Source: Pseudomonas rhizophila (GTDB lineage Bacteria; Pseudomonadota; Gammaproteobacteria; Pseudomonadales; Pseudomonadaceae). Taken from it: 64,000 bases of DNA. Within the stretch, counting starts at the first letter, position 1, and every line of letters begins with the position of its first letter. The DNA lies in the NCBI RefSeq assembly GCF_003033885.1, contig NZ_CP024081.1, positions 5,391,178 through 5,455,177 on the forward strand, in the 5' to 3' direction. The notes below the pieces were generated by a model that worked only from the letters and a program-made list of their open reading frames with translations, did no database searches and was not told the origin of the DNA. Both the position numbers and the translations under genes were made by a program. Shown here in pieces: positions 12,043 to 22,280 of this stretch.

Positions 12043-13212
12043 ATGCCACTCGCCTTGCTTGCTTTGGCCGTCGCCGCTTTTGGCATCGGCACCACCGAAT
12101 TCGTCATCATGGGGCTGTTGCCCGATGTCGCCCGTGACCTGGCCGTGAGCATTCCCCAGGCCGGGCTGCTGATTACCGGGTACGCCCTGGGCGTGGTGTT
12201 CGGCGCGCCGATCCTGGCCATCGGCACCGCCAACATGCCGCGCAAGGCAACGCTGCTGGGCATGACGCTGATGTTCATCGTCGGCAACGTGCTCTGCGCC
12301 CTGGCGCCGAACTACGCCACGCTGATGGCCGCCCGGGTCATCACCGCACTGTGCCACGGGGCATTCTTCGGGATCGGCTCGGTGGTCGCGGCCGGACTGG
12401 TGGCACCGAACAAACGGGCCCAAGCCATTGCGATGATGTTCACAGGACTGACCCTGGCCAATGTACTGGGCGTGCCCTTGGGCACTGCGTTGGGCCAATA
12501 TGCCGGCTGGCGCTCGACCTTCTGGGCGGTATCGGTCATCGGGATCATTGCCGCCCTTGCCCAATGGGTCTGGCTGCCCCGGGAAATTCCCATGGAGAAG
12601 GCCAATCTGGCCAGCGAGTTCAGAGTGCTGGGCAAGGCCAACGTGCTGCTGGCCCTGGGCATGAGCGTGCTGGCCTCCACCAGCCTGTTCAGCGTGTTCA
12701 CCTACATCGCGCCGATCCTGCAGGACATCACGGGAGTCAGCCCCCACGGCATCACGCTCATGCTGCTGCTGTTCGGTGTCGGCCTGACAGCGGGCAGTTT
12801 CCTCGGCGGGCGGCTGGCGGACCGGCGCCTGCTGCCTTCGCTGGTAGCCATGGCCCTGGCAGTGGTGCTGGTGCTGGCCGCGTTCAGCCAGACCAGCCGG
12901 TCGGTGGTTCCTGCAGCTATTACCCTGGTCCTATGGGGTGTGTTCGCCTTCGCACTGTGTCCGATCCTGCAATTGCTGATCATCGACCAGGCCCAAGAAG
13001 CGCCGAACCTGGGCTCGACCCTGAACCAGAGCGCGTTCAACCTTGGCAACGCATCTGGTGCCTGGATTGGCGGCCTGGTGGTGGCCAGCGGCGCCGACCT
13101 GGCGGACCTGCCATGGACCGGCGCTCTGGTGGGCGGGCTGACCGTGTTGACAGCACTGTATTTTATTTATCGTCAGCGTCGTCAGGACGCCCTGGTGGGT
13201 GTGGCCGACTAG
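12043..13212 (+). CDS. MFS transporter, DHA1 type (AraJ/YdhP-like)
   Basis: 389 residues and about twelve hydrophobic helices. The N-terminus MPLALLALAVAAFGIGTTEFVIMGLLP is the hallmark of the DHA1 sugar-efflux/arabinose-polymer group (GxxTTEFVxMGLLP). A motif A-like loop (GGRLADRR) is at about residue 270. Members are drug or sugar exporters; the substrate is not readable. The start is the Met at this motif; longer in-frame starts give a non-membrane extension. Its last 50 bases overlap the end of the next, opposite gene. Confidence 0.88.
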   Translation: MPLALLALAVAAFGIGTTEFVIMGLLPDVARDLAVSIPQAGLLITGYALGVVFGAPILAIGTANMPRKATLLGMTLMFIVGNVLCALAPNYATLMAARVITALCHGAFFGIGSVVAAGLVAPNKRAQAIAMMFTGLTLANVLGVPLGTALGQYAGWRSTFWAVSVIGIIAALAQWVWLPREIPMEKANLASEFRVLGKANVLLALGMSVLASTSLFSVFTYIAPILQDITGVSPHGITLMLLLFGVGLTAGSFLGGRLADRRLLPSLVAMALAVVLVLAAFSQTSRSVVPAAITLVLWGVFAFALCPILQLLIIDQAQEAPNLGSTLNQSAFNLGNASGAWIGGLVVASGADLADLPWTGALVGGLTVLTALYFIYRQRRQDALVGVAD

Positions 13213-14044
13213 GCTGGCCGGTCTCGCTCCGCACCTGGGCATGACTCAGCAGCGCAAAGATGAAACTGCCACCAATGATGTTCCCTGCCAGGGTCGGCCC
13301 GGCAAACACCATCCAGAAGTCCTCCCACGACAGCTGGCCGGCGAACACCAGATAGGACACTTCGGCCGAGCCGACGACAATGTGGGTGAAATCCCCAAGC
13401 GCCATCAGGTAGGTGATGAGGATGATGATCCACATCTTGGCGCTCTCCATGGACGGGATCATCCAGACCATGGTGGCGATCATCCAGCCTGAAATGATGC
13501 CCTTGGCGAACATCTGGCCAGTGTCGTTTTCCATGACCTTGCGACCGATCTCCAGAAAAGCCATATCGGTGCGGCGGTCGAAAATCGGCAGATGCAGCAT
13601 CACATAGGCCACCAGCAAGGTCCCGCACAGGTTCCCCACCAACACCACCCCCCACAGGCGGAACAGACGGCCGAAGTTGCCCAAGGTGGGTTTGCTCATG
13701 ATGGGCAGCACGGCGGTCAAGGTGTTTTCGGTGAATAGCTGCTGGCGGGCAAGAATCACCGCGAGAAAACCGGCGCAGTAGCCGAAGCTGGCGATCACCT
13801 TGAAGGCTTCACCCTCGGGCAAGCGGGAATTGAGCAGCCCCATCGCCATCAGCGACAGGCCCATGGTCAACCCGGCGGCCAGGGCCGACCACCAAAGCGC
13901 GGCGACACTGCGCTCCAGTTCCTGATTGCCCTGGGTCCGGATAATTTCATGCAGCACTGCGGCCCGCGGTGGCTGATTGCGGTCGACTTCGTGCTTTTCC
14001 TGTGCCGAAAGATCAGGGGTCTTGCCGTCTTTACGAGTGTCCAT
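13163..14044 (-). CDS. Formate/nitrite transporter family protein (YfdC-like)
   Basis: 293 residues: a hydrophilic N-terminal stretch of about 50 residues rich in Lys/Asp, then six transmembrane helices of the FNT pentameric channel fold. Visible features include NTLTAVLPIMSK, the RLWGVVLVGNLCGTLL helix, GDFTHIVVGSAEV and GPTLAGNIIGGSFIFALLSHAQV. The long N-terminus and the divergent pore place it in the YfdC branch rather than among FocA/NirC. AGGAGCTCC directly precedes the ATG. Convergent overlap of 50 bases with the MFS gene. Confidence 0.88.
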   Translation of the reverse strand: MDTRKDGKTPDLSAQEKHEVDRNQPPRAAVLHEIIRTQGNQELERSVAALWWSALAAGLTMGLSLMAMGLLNSRLPEGEAFKVIASFGYCAGFLAVILARQQLFTENTLTAVLPIMSKPTLGNFGRLFRLWGVVLVGNLCGTLLVAYVMLHLPIFDRRTDMAFLEIGRKVMENDTGQMFAKGIISGWMIATMVWMIPSMESAKMWIIILITYLMALGDFTHIVVGSAEVSYLVFAGQLSWEDFWMVFAGPTLAGNIIGGSFIFALLSHAQVRSETGQPSRPHPPGRPDDADDK

Positions 14045-14136
14045 GGAGCTCCTGAACCGGTGGCGTGATGTACCTACGACACGCGGCCTTCGGAGCTGTT
14101 CAGTGGCGGATGAAATCCAGGAGCTTGAAGCACTGC

Positions 14137-14231
14137 CGTCGCGAGTAGGCTCGCTCTCACAAGGGATGGGTGGTAGACAACAATGCTGCGACCGACCGCA
14201 AGTCCATGTGAGAGCGAGCCTGCGCGCGATT
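14137..14231. repeat. Degenerate REP inverted pair
   Basis: Two facing REP cores with substitutions (GCGAGTAGGCTCGCTCTCAC and GTGAGAGCGAGCCTGCGCGC) in the gap upstream of the formate/nitrite-type gene, downstream of the thioesterase gene. Confidence 0.75.
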
Positions 14232-14247
14232 GGCGACGCCGCCGATC

Positions 14248-14652
14248 TCATGCACTGGCAATATCGTCCTGGAACTGATCCTTGACGTACTTGATCTCGG
14301 TCCGGCCGTGCGGCGCCGGCAGGCCATCTTCCCCAAGATTGACGAAGACCATCTTCTCCACGGTGAGGATGCTTTTACGGGTGATCTTGTTGCGCACTTC
14401 GCAGGTCAGGGTGATCGAGGTGCGGCCGAATTCGGTGGCGGTGATGCCCAGTTCGATGATGTCGCCCTGGCGCGAAGCGCTGACGAAGTTGATTTCGGAG
14501 ATGTATTTGGTAACCACACGCTGGTTGCCGAGCTGGACAATGGCATAGATCGCCGCTTCCTCGTCGATCCAGCGCAACAGACTGCCGCCAAACAGCGTGC
14601 CGTTGGGGTTGAGGTCTTCGGGCTTGACCCACTTGCGGGTGTGGAAATTCAT
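14248..14652 (-). CDS. Hotdog-fold acyl-CoA thioesterase (YciA type)
   Basis: 134 residues. MNFHTRKWVKPEDLNPNGTLFGGSLLRWIDEEAA holds the hotdog helix with the N-x-x-G-x-x-F-G-G-x-L-x-x-W-x-D signature; the Asp of WIDEEAA is the expected catalytic acid. It hydrolyses acyl-CoA to free acid and CoA in the cytoplasm. AGGAG is 5 bases before the chosen ATG at 14652; a GTG two codons earlier would abut the ribosome site. It is divergent from the ahcY transcript, with a 321-base gap that holds the ahcY promoter and riboswitch. Confidence 0.9.
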   Translation of the reverse strand: MNFHTRKWVKPEDLNPNGTLFGGSLLRWIDEEAAIYAIVQLGNQRVVTKYISEINFVSASRQGDIIELGITATEFGRTSITLTCEVRNKITRKSILTVEKMVFVNLGEDGLPAPHGRTEIKYVKDQFQDDIASA

Positions 14653-14739
14653 GTTCACTCCTGAGCGTCTGGCCGATGGATGCCTGCATCATGGCAGACC
14701 GGGCAGCGTGGCTCTATGTCGGGGTCCCAATAACGATCA

Positions 14740-14760
14740 TCGGCAATTTTGATTTGCCGA
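14740..14760. promoter_or_regulatory. Inverted repeat upstream of the ahcY promoter
   Basis: Perfect 7-7-7 dyad, TCGGCAA and TTGCCGA around TTTTGAT, ending 10 bases before the ahcY -35 box. Possible regulator site; it is not the same sequence as the operator before metK's regulator. Confidence 0.45.
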
Positions 14761-14770
14761 CAGAAACCCT

Positions 14771-16383
<1,613 letters not shown>

Positions 16384-16412
16384 TCGGCGCTGCCTCCTTG
16401 GTGGAGCGGACC

Positions 16413-16500
16413 TGTGGGAGCGAGCCTGCTCGCGATGCAGGCACCTTGATCTGACTGTCAGACCGAGGTGATGCCAATCGCGAGCAGGCTCGCTCCCACA
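16413..16500. repeat. REP inverted pair between ahcY and metF
   Basis: Two facing REP cores (GTGGGAGCGAGCCTGCTCGC and its complement) separated by about 36 bases. Confidence 0.85.
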
Positions 16501-16563
16501 TGAGTCCGCTCCCGCAAGGGATATGCAAGCCTCCCCGGCCTACGAGTTTCCAAGGATATGACC

Positions 16564-17409
16564 ATGTCCCAAGACCGTCGCTACAGCTTCGAGTTCTTCC
16601 CGACGAAGACCGATGCTGGGCATGAAAAACTGATCGCCACTGCCCGTCAGTTGGCGAGCTACAACCCCGACTTCTTCTCCTGCACCTATGGCGCTGGCGG
16701 TTCGACCCGTGACCGCACGATCAACACCGTGTTGCAGCTCGAAAGTGAAGTCAAAATCCCCGCCGCCCCGCACCTGTCCTGCGTGGGTGACAGCAAAGCC
16801 GATCTGCGCAGCCTGTTGAGCCAGTACAAGGCTGCCGGCATCACCCGTATCGTGGCCCTGCGCGGTGACCTGCCCTCGGGTATGGGCATGGCGAGCGGTG
16901 AACTGCGCCACGCCAACGACCTGGTTGAATTCATTCGTGAAGAAACCGGTGAGCACTTCCATATCGAAGTGGCGGCCTACCCAGAGATGCACCCCCAGGC
17001 ACGCAACTTCGAAGACGACCTGCTCAACTTCGTACGCAAGGCCAACGCCGGCGCCAACAGCGCGATCACCCAGTACTTCTTCAACGCTGACAGCTACTTC
17101 TACTTTGTCGACCGCGTACGCAAGATGGGCGTCGACATTCCTGTCGTGCCGGGGATCATGCCAATCACCAACTACAGCAAACTCGCGCGTTTTTCCGACG
17201 CCTGCGGGGCAGAAATCCCACGCTGGATCCGCAAGCAGCTGGAAGCCTACGGCGACGACACATCCAGCATCCAAAGCTTCGGAGAGCAAGTCATCACACA
17301 AATGTGTGAACGCTTGTTACAAGGCGGGGCACCGGGGCTGCATTTCTATACCCTGAACCAGGCCGAGCCCAGCCTCGCAGTATGGAATAACCTCAAGCTG
17401 CCGCGTTAA
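16564..17409 (+). CDS. metF: Methylenetetrahydrofolate reductase
   Basis: FAD enzyme that reduces 5,10-methylene-THF to 5-methyl-THF, the methyl donor for methionine synthesis. 281 residues. The TIM-barrel start RRYSFEFFPTKTDAGHEKL contains the conserved EFFPPK-like motif with the catalytic Glu; CTYGAGGSTRD and the substrate-loop LRGDLPSG follow. The start MSQDRR was chosen since AAGGA is 9 bases upstream; the ATG two codons earlier is too close to it. It closes the ahcY-metF stretch with a terminator behind it. Confidence 0.96.
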   Translation: MSQDRRYSFEFFPTKTDAGHEKLIATARQLASYNPDFFSCTYGAGGSTRDRTINTVLQLESEVKIPAAPHLSCVGDSKADLRSLLSQYKAAGITRIVALRGDLPSGMGMASGELRHANDLVEFIREETGEHFHIEVAAYPEMHPQARNFEDDLLNFVRKANAGANSAITQYFFNADSYFYFVDRVRKMGVDIPVVPGIMPITNYSKLARFSDACGAEIPRWIRKQLEAYGDDTSSIQSFGEQVITQMCERLLQGGAPGLHFYTLNQAEPSLAVWNNLKLPR

Positions 17410-17431
17410 TGTCTTAATTGGGCGGTACAAA

Positions 17432-17463
17432 GAGGCCTTGGCGAAAAACCAAGGCCTTTTTTC
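17432..17463 (+). terminator. Rho-independent terminator of metF
   Basis: Perfect 9-base stem AGGCCTTGG/CCAAGGCCT with a CGAAAAA-type loop and a T-run, 22 bases after the metF stop. Confidence 0.9.
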
Positions 17464-17492
17464 TACCCGAAATATCTGGAGGGATGCAGTAG

Positions 17493-18575
17493 ATGCCTAT
17501 TGGTCAAAGGTTAACGACCCCACAACTCATTTATCTGGTCTACGGGGCCGAGACCTATCATCAAGAAGCCGTGTTCAGCATTGCCAGCGCCTTGGCCGGA
17601 CTGCGCGAGAGCCCGGGTGAGGCACTGGACATCCAAGTATTTACCGACAATCCCATGCCCTACGCTGGACTCCCGGTGCGCGTACGCCACCTCGACAACG
17701 AAACCCGTCAGACCTGGATCGAGCCGCACGGCTATCACTTTCGCGCAAAGCATGTAGTCATGCAAAAGGTGCTTGAGGAAGTCGAGCTGGCACTGCTGAT
17801 CGACACCGACACCTTCTTCCACTGCTCTCCTCTGGAGCTGTTTCGGCGCATTCAGCCCGGCACGTTGCTCTGCAACGCGGTAGATCTGAACTATGGCGCC
17901 AACAAGGATGCCGTACTTTACGTAACGCTGGCGCAAGCCCTGCAACGACGGCAACTGGCGGATGACAACATGCCGCAGTTGAACTCGGGCGTGATTGGTC
18001 TTCATTGGACCGACGCATCAGTTCTGGATCGCTCGATTGCCCTGATGGACGAGTTTTATCCCATGGCGAACGGAGCCTACACGCTGGAAGAGTTTTGCCT
18101 TTCGGTGGCGGCCTATCGTTCGGTACACGTGCGCGAATGTCCGGACCTGATTCACCATTACTGGAGCCGCAAACAGCTGTTCCGCGCCAAAACCAAGGCT
18201 TGGCTCGACAAACATCATGCCGCGCCCATGTGCCAATCGGCCCTGGATGAAACCCGACAAGTCACCGCGACGTTACCCCGACCGCCCACATTGCAACGTC
18301 TGGCTTATAAATTGATTACCGTGGCGTTACCCAGCCATAAACGGCAATTCATGCGCGAAATTCTCTACGGCTGCTACCGTCACACCAACCCGTTCGACCA
18401 GGCCTGCGCGCCGGTCTGGTGGGAAAAGGCCAGGGAGAACGTTGAAAATCGCCTGAAAGAGCCATTGAAAGACCATGAACTCAAACGATGGCTCAACCAC
18501 CCACTGATTCGCTGGGTGCTGGGCGAGCGCCGCGAAGCCATCTATCGGCACCTAATGCAGGCAAAAGGCAATTAA
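17493..18575 (+). CDS. Putative glycosyltransferase-like protein
   Basis: 360 residues, no signal peptide or membrane helix. The N-terminal half looks like a GT-A nucleotide-sugar fold: a first beta strand PQLIYLVYGAE, the DxD-type motif LLIDTDTFF (about residue 103-111), and NSGVIGLHWTD further on, a pattern common in GT8-like enzymes. The C-terminal part is rich in Arg/Trp helices and unmatched to anything I know. GGAGG precedes the ATG by 10 bases. It stands alone after the metF terminator, with no other cell-surface sugar genes nearby, so the acceptor is unknown. Family-level call only. Confidence 0.6.
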   Translation: MPIGQRLTTPQLIYLVYGAETYHQEAVFSIASALAGLRESPGEALDIQVFTDNPMPYAGLPVRVRHLDNETRQTWIEPHGYHFRAKHVVMQKVLEEVELALLIDTDTFFHCSPLELFRRIQPGTLLCNAVDLNYGANKDAVLYVTLAQALQRRQLADDNMPQLNSGVIGLHWTDASVLDRSIALMDEFYPMANGAYTLEEFCLSVAAYRSVHVRECPDLIHHYWSRKQLFRAKTKAWLDKHHAAPMCQSALDETRQVTATLPRPPTLQRLAYKLITVALPSHKRQFMREILYGCYRHTNPFDQACAPVWWEKARENVENRLKEPLKDHELKRWLNHPLIRWVLGERREAIYRHLMQAKGN

Positions 18576-18630
18576 GCCGCGGGCCAGAGGGCTCTAGCTA
18601 TTTGATGAGCTCTCGTCGTAACCTCAGGCC

Positions 18631-19407
18631 ATGCCCTTCATCACCCGGTTACTGACCACCTTTGTCCTCCTGTACCTGAGCATGGATGCCCGGGCCGAGA
18701 AGTTGCGCATTGTCACCGAACCCTGGGCGCCTTATGTCTACGAAGAGAACGGCCAGGTCCTGGGACTCGACTACGAAACCACCGCCATTGTGTTCAAGCG
18801 CCTGGGCATTGATGTGCAATGGCAACTGCTGCCGTGGAAACGTTGCCTGGCGATGCTTGAGCAGGGCCTGGCGGACGGTGCGCTGGACATTTTCCACAGC
18901 AACGAACGCGACGCCATGCTGCTTTACCCCAGCGAACCGCTCTCGGACGTGGAGTTCGTGATGTTCTACGCCAACGCCCGCCCCCATCCCTTTCGCACGC
19001 TCGATGACTTGGTCGGCCTGACCGTGGGCACCTCGCCCGGTTATCTGTACAGCCAGGCCTTCAGAGAATCGCCCCTGTTCAAACGTGAGACGGCACCCAC
19101 CCATGAAGCCAACTTTGGCAAGTTGCAACTGGGCCGGATTGACCTGCTCATCACCGACCGCCGGGTGGGTCGGCACGTACTCAAGCAAATGCAACTGGGC
19201 GACCAGATCACCGAAAACCCCGTGGTTGTGAGCCGTCAAAGCCAATACCTGGCGGTGCGGCGCAACGCCGGGATGGATCTGCTGGTGCAGCGCTTCAGCG
19301 CCGAGCTCAAGCGCTTCAAGCGCGAACCGGCCTATGCCGAGCTGATCGCCCGCTATGGCGCCGTTCCGTCTGCCAGGACCAAACCGTCCAGCCCGGTGCA
19401 GCGTTGA
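18631..19407 (+). CDS. Periplasmic solute-binding protein, family 3 type
   Basis: 258 residues with a signal peptide (MPFITRLLTTFVLLYLSMDARA, cut before EKLRIVTEPW). The start of the mature part, LRIVTEPWAPYVYEENGQVLGLDYETTAIVFKRLGID, is the SBP_bac_3 fold, as are the hinge segments TVGTSPGYLYSQAF and GRIDLLITDRRVG. Such proteins bind polar amino acids or act as sensor-like orphans. There is no ABC permease or ATPase next to it, so it probably works with components encoded elsewhere or has another periplasmic role. Confidence 0.82.
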   Translation: MPFITRLLTTFVLLYLSMDARAEKLRIVTEPWAPYVYEENGQVLGLDYETTAIVFKRLGIDVQWQLLPWKRCLAMLEQGLADGALDIFHSNERDAMLLYPSEPLSDVEFVMFYANARPHPFRTLDDLVGLTVGTSPGYLYSQAFRESPLFKRETAPTHEANFGKLQLGRIDLLITDRRVGRHVLKQMQLGDQITENPVVVSRQSQYLAVRRNAGMDLLVQRFSAELKRFKREPAYAELIARYGAVPSARTKPSSPVQR

Positions 19408-19553
19408 AATAAACCGTTGAGCAGCAGGAAAGCGGCGCACGGCGTTTGCTCTGTTATACTCCGGCCTTCCCGCCAGGCTCACGCCCGGACGCCCGGTCTT
19501 GCAAAAGGCATCCCGACACCGCTACAGCGCAGCTTCCAGCCCGCGCGAGCCCT

Positions 19554-19617
19554 GTCCGGACCTGCCTTCCAGACTCGGCAGGACCGGACGGGATGACGTC
19601 TTTTTGTTGAACGTCAT
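19554..19617 (+). promoter_or_regulatory. Structured leader of the RhlE-type helicase gene
   Basis: Two consecutive hairpins in the long gap before the helicase. The first (19554-19589) has a 13-base stem GTCCGGACCTGCC / GGCAGGACCGGAC, symmetric apart from one A/A mismatch. The second pairs ATGACGT with ACGTCAT around a T-rich loop containing CTTTTTG (about 19593-19616). A TATACT -10-like box is at 19455-19460, without a clear -35. The leader would be about 200 bases, and may regulate the helicase post-transcriptionally. Confidence 0.5.
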
Positions 19618-19673
19618 TCGCGCCCGGCAAGACTATCCCATTGGGCCAGGCCCTCACTAAAACAGGATTACTC

Positions 19674-21539
19674 ATGTCCTTTGCTTCCCTCGGTCTCTCC
19701 GAGGCTTTAGTCCGCGCCATCGAGGCTGCCGGCTACACCCAGCCTACCCCGGTGCAACAGCGGGCCATCCCCGCCGTGTTGCAAGGTCGCGATCTGATGG
19801 TCGCGGCGCAGACAGGCACTGGTAAAACCGGTGGTTTTGCCCTCCCTATCCTGGAGCGGCTTTTCCCCAACGGTCACCCAGACAAATCCCAGCGTCACGG
19901 CCCGCGCCAACCGCGCGTCCTGGTCCTGACCCCTACCCGCGAACTGGCGGCCCAGGTACACGAGAGCTTCAAGATCTATGCTCGCGACCTGAAATTCGTC
20001 AGTGCCTGCATTTTCGGCGGCGTTGGCATGAACCCTCAGGTCCAGGCCATGGCCCGTGGCGTCGACGTGCTGGTGGCCTGTCCGGGTCGTTTGCTCGACC
20101 TGGCCGGCCAGGGCAGCGTCGATCTGTCCCACGTGGAAATCCTCGTGCTGGACGAAGCCGACCGCATGCTCGACATGGGCTTTGTCCATGACGTGAAGAA
20201 AGTGCTGGCCCGCCTGCCCGCCAAGCGTCAGAACCTGCTGTTCTCGGCGACGTTCTCCAAGGACATCACCGACCTGGCCGGCAAGCTGCTACACAACCCG
20301 GAACGCATTGAAGTCACACCGCCAAACACCACGGTCGAGCGCATCGAACAACGTGTGTTCCGCTTGGCGGCCAGCCACAAGCGTGCCCTGTTGGCGCACC
20401 TGATTACCGCCGGCGCCTGGGAACAGGTCCTGGTGTTCACCCGCACCAAGCACGGCGCCAACCGTCTGGCCGAGTACCTGGACAAACATGGCCTGCCGGC
20501 CGTGGCGATCCACGGTAACAAGAGCCAGAACGCCCGCACCAAGGCCTTGGCCGACTTCAAGGCCGGCGAAGTGCGCATTCTGGTTGCCACCGACATCGCC
20601 GCTCGCGGTCTGGACATCGACCAGTTGCCCCACGTGGTCAACTTCGAGTTGCCGAACGTCGATGAAGACTACGTACACCGTATCGGTCGTACTGGCCGGG
20701 CCGGCCGTTCGGGCGAAGCGATCTCGCTGGTCGCGCCGGACGAAGAGAAACTGCTCAAAAGCATCGAGCGCATGACCAAGCAGAAAATCGCCGATGGCGA
20801 CCTGATGGGCTTCGATGCCAGCACCATCGAGGCCGAGAAGCCTGAAGTGCGTGAACGTCCGGACGTGCGCAACCCACGCAATGCCCGTGGCCCTCGCGGT
20901 GACGGTCCAAATGGCGGCGGCGGTGGTGGCGGCGGCCGTAAAGACAAAGGCAAGGACAAGGGCAAGGAAAAATCGGCCAGCACCAGTCGCGGCGAACGCC
21001 CGGCTCGCGAGCACAAGCCTCGCGAAGGTACCCCGGCCCGTGAACAGCAGCGCCCGGCACCACGTGCCGCTGCCGATCGCGCACCGGACGAGTTCCTGGA
21101 CGACGATATCGATAACTTCGGCAACCGCGTCGATTACGTGCCGCAGCAGAAACCCGCCCAGGGTCGCGGACGTCGTCCTGGCGCACCGGCACAGGGCGCG
21201 GCGGGCGCAGGTGCTCCTCGTGGCCAATCCCAGGGGCGTCAGAACGGCCCGCGCAACAGCAACGGCTCGTCCACCGGCACCCCGCCGGCCAAGCGCAGCG
21301 GCCCGCGCAACGGCGCACCTCGTGACGGCCAGGCCCGCCGCGAAGACTCCCGCCCTCGCCGCCCGGCACGTGACGAGCAGCCTCGTCAGGAACCTGCCGT
21401 GCAAGCCCCTCGTGGTAACCAGCCGAAGATCATGCACAAGGAGTCGAAGATCGATCGATTCCCGACGCCTGAACAGCTGGATCAACTGCCAAGCCGTCCA
21501 CGGGGCGAGAAGCCGGCACTGCTGACCCGCAATCGCTGA
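19674..21539 (+). CDS. rhlE: DEAD-box RNA helicase, RhlE type, with a long basic tail
   Basis: 621 residues. Residues 1-380 are a complete helicase core: Q motif ([20 protein letters not shown]...PTPVQQ), motif I AQTGTGKT, motif II DEAD in [15 protein letters not shown] in FSATFS, and HRIGRTGR at motif VI. Residues about 400-621 are low complexity: a Gly run, Lys/Gly/Asp repeats ([11 protein letters not shown]) and Arg/Pro/Gly-rich sequence ending in [11 protein letters not shown]. Such tails bind RNA non-specifically and help ribosome assembly or mRNA decay at low temperature. The start Met gives the Q motif directly; the gene has a long structured leader. Confidence 0.92.
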   Translation: MSFASLGLSEALVRAIEAAGYTQPTPVQQRAIPAVLQGRDLMVAAQTGTGKTGGFALPILERLFPNGHPDKSQRHGPRQPRVLVLTPTRELAAQVHESFKIYARDLKFVSACIFGGVGMNPQVQAMARGVDVLVACPGRLLDLAGQGSVDLSHVEILVLDEADRMLDMGFVHDVKKVLARLPAKRQNLLFSATFSKDITDLAGKLLHNPERIEVTPPNTTVERIEQRVFRLAASHKRALLAHLITAGAWEQVLVFTRTKHGANRLAEYLDKHGLPAVAIHGNKSQNARTKALADFKAGEVRILVATDIAARGLDIDQLPHVVNFELPNVDEDYVHRIGRTGRAGRSGEAISLVAPDEEKLLKSIERMTKQKIADGDLMGFDASTIEAEKPEVRERPDVRNPRNARGPRGDGPNGGGGGGGGRKDKGKDKGKEKSASTSRGERPAREHKPREGTPAREQQRPAPRAAADRAPDEFLDDDIDNFGNRVDYVPQQKPAQGRGRRPGAPAQGAAGAGAPRGQSQGRQNGPRNSNGSSTGTPPAKRSGPRNGAPRDGQARREDSRPRRPARDEQPRQEPAVQAPRGNQPKIMHKESKIDRFPTPEQLDQLPSRPRGEKPALLTRNR

Positions 21540-21554
21540 GTTTCTCCAAGCCGT

Positions 21555-21586
21555 AAAAATGCCCCTGATCTCGCGATCAGGGGCAT
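21555..21586 (+). terminator. Stem of the rhlE terminator, separated from its T-tract by an IS insertion
   Basis: Perfect stem ATGCCCCTGA/TCAGGGGCAT, 15-20 bases after the rhlE stop. No T-run follows; a run of seven T lies instead at 22126-22132, just beyond the IS remnant. Confidence 0.7.
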
Positions 21587-21660
21587 TAATGAGATGGTCA
21601 CCCCCACACCTTGCGAGGGCTACGCTTTCGCAGGGTGTTTTGTTTTCGGAGGCCATCATT

Positions 21661-21918
21661 ATGAGCGAGTCAGCGCTGATCGGGATCGATCTCGGTAAAC
21701 ACAGTTTCCACCTGCACGGCCAAGACAAATTGGGCCGAGAGGTGTTTCGCAAGAAGTTCTCGCGTCAACAGATGATGACGCTCTTCGGCAATCTGCCGGC
21801 CTGTACCGTGGTGATGGAAGCTTGTGCCGGGGCGCATTTCGTCGCTCGCCAGCTGATGGCCATGGGGCACCCTGCGGTTGTTGCAGTACCACGAATCACC
21901 CTTCAGGTTTTGCGATAG
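21661..21918 (+). pseudogene. IS110-family transposase, N-terminal fragment
   Basis: 85 codons remain. MSESALIGIDLGKHSFHLHG has the first catalytic Asp of the RuvC-like DEDD domain (GIDLGKHSFH), and PACTVVMEACAGAHFVARQL has the Glu-bearing second motif. After MAMGH the reading leaves the family pattern and stops, so an internal deletion removed the rest of the DEDD domain, the linker and the C-terminal serine domain. It cannot encode an active recombinase. Confidence 0.85.
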
Positions 21919-21950
21919 CTGAACAACGGATGACGTGAACGGCCCACCGG

Positions 21951-22014
21951 CCTGACGAAGAACCTGACATAAAAATCGGCTTCAGAAGCCGCGGCATTTT
22001 TCAGGATCGTCAGG
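21951..22014. ncRNA. Possible relic bridge-RNA region of the IS1111-type element
   Basis: In the non-coding right part of the IS remnant, CCTGACGA pairs with TCGTCAGG and CCTGA..AAAAAT with ATTTTTCAGG around a GGCTTCAGAAGCC inner hairpin, giving one long stem. In IS1111-type elements the targeting RNA is encoded at the right end. Function is inferred from position and fold only. Confidence 0.35.
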
Positions 22015-22153
22015 CGCGACTCTCATCGTGGCGCGGGGCATGCCCTGGATCGACGCCGGATAGATTTAAGCAAGCCAACCACTTCACCCATTAATCAGTA
22101 TTGCAAAAATGGGGGTGACCATAGATTTTTTTGAGTAACGCCAACTTCACCCC

Positions 22154-22242
22154 GTGGGAGCGAGCCTGCTCGCGATTGCGGTGGTTCAGCCAGTACAGAG
22201 GTTGACTGACCCATGGCAATCGCGAGCAGGCTCGCTCCCACA
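22154..22242. repeat. REP inverted pair
   Basis: Two facing REP cores right after the IS remnant and before the yceI terminator. Confidence 0.85.
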
Positions 22243-22280
22243 AGGGGTCATGTGCGGTTCACAAGATTCCATACGGCAAT

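Larger units (their letters stand above)
21587..22125 (+). mobile_element. Deletion derivative of an IS110-family (IS1111-type) element
   Basis: A perfect 13-bp inverted repeat, ATGGTCACCCCCA at 21594-21606 and its complement at 22110-22122, bounds a 5-prime transposase fragment and a long non-coding right part. Near-terminal inverted repeats with no target duplication are the IS1111 subgroup pattern. Most of the transposase gene (expected about 340 codons) is gone, leaving a 0.54-kb element with both ends. The right part holds a long imperfect hairpin (21951-22014). Confidence 0.75.

Noticed and set aside
14740..14760. The dyad before ahcY as the same operator as at 3203-3224
   Set aside because: Only a short TTTTGAT piece is shared and it is in the loop; arms are different.
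17483..17491. A three-codon upstream ORF (ATG CAG TAG) before the glycosyltransferase-like gene
   Set aside because: The Shine-Dalgarno is directly against this ATG, too close for initiation; most likely chance.
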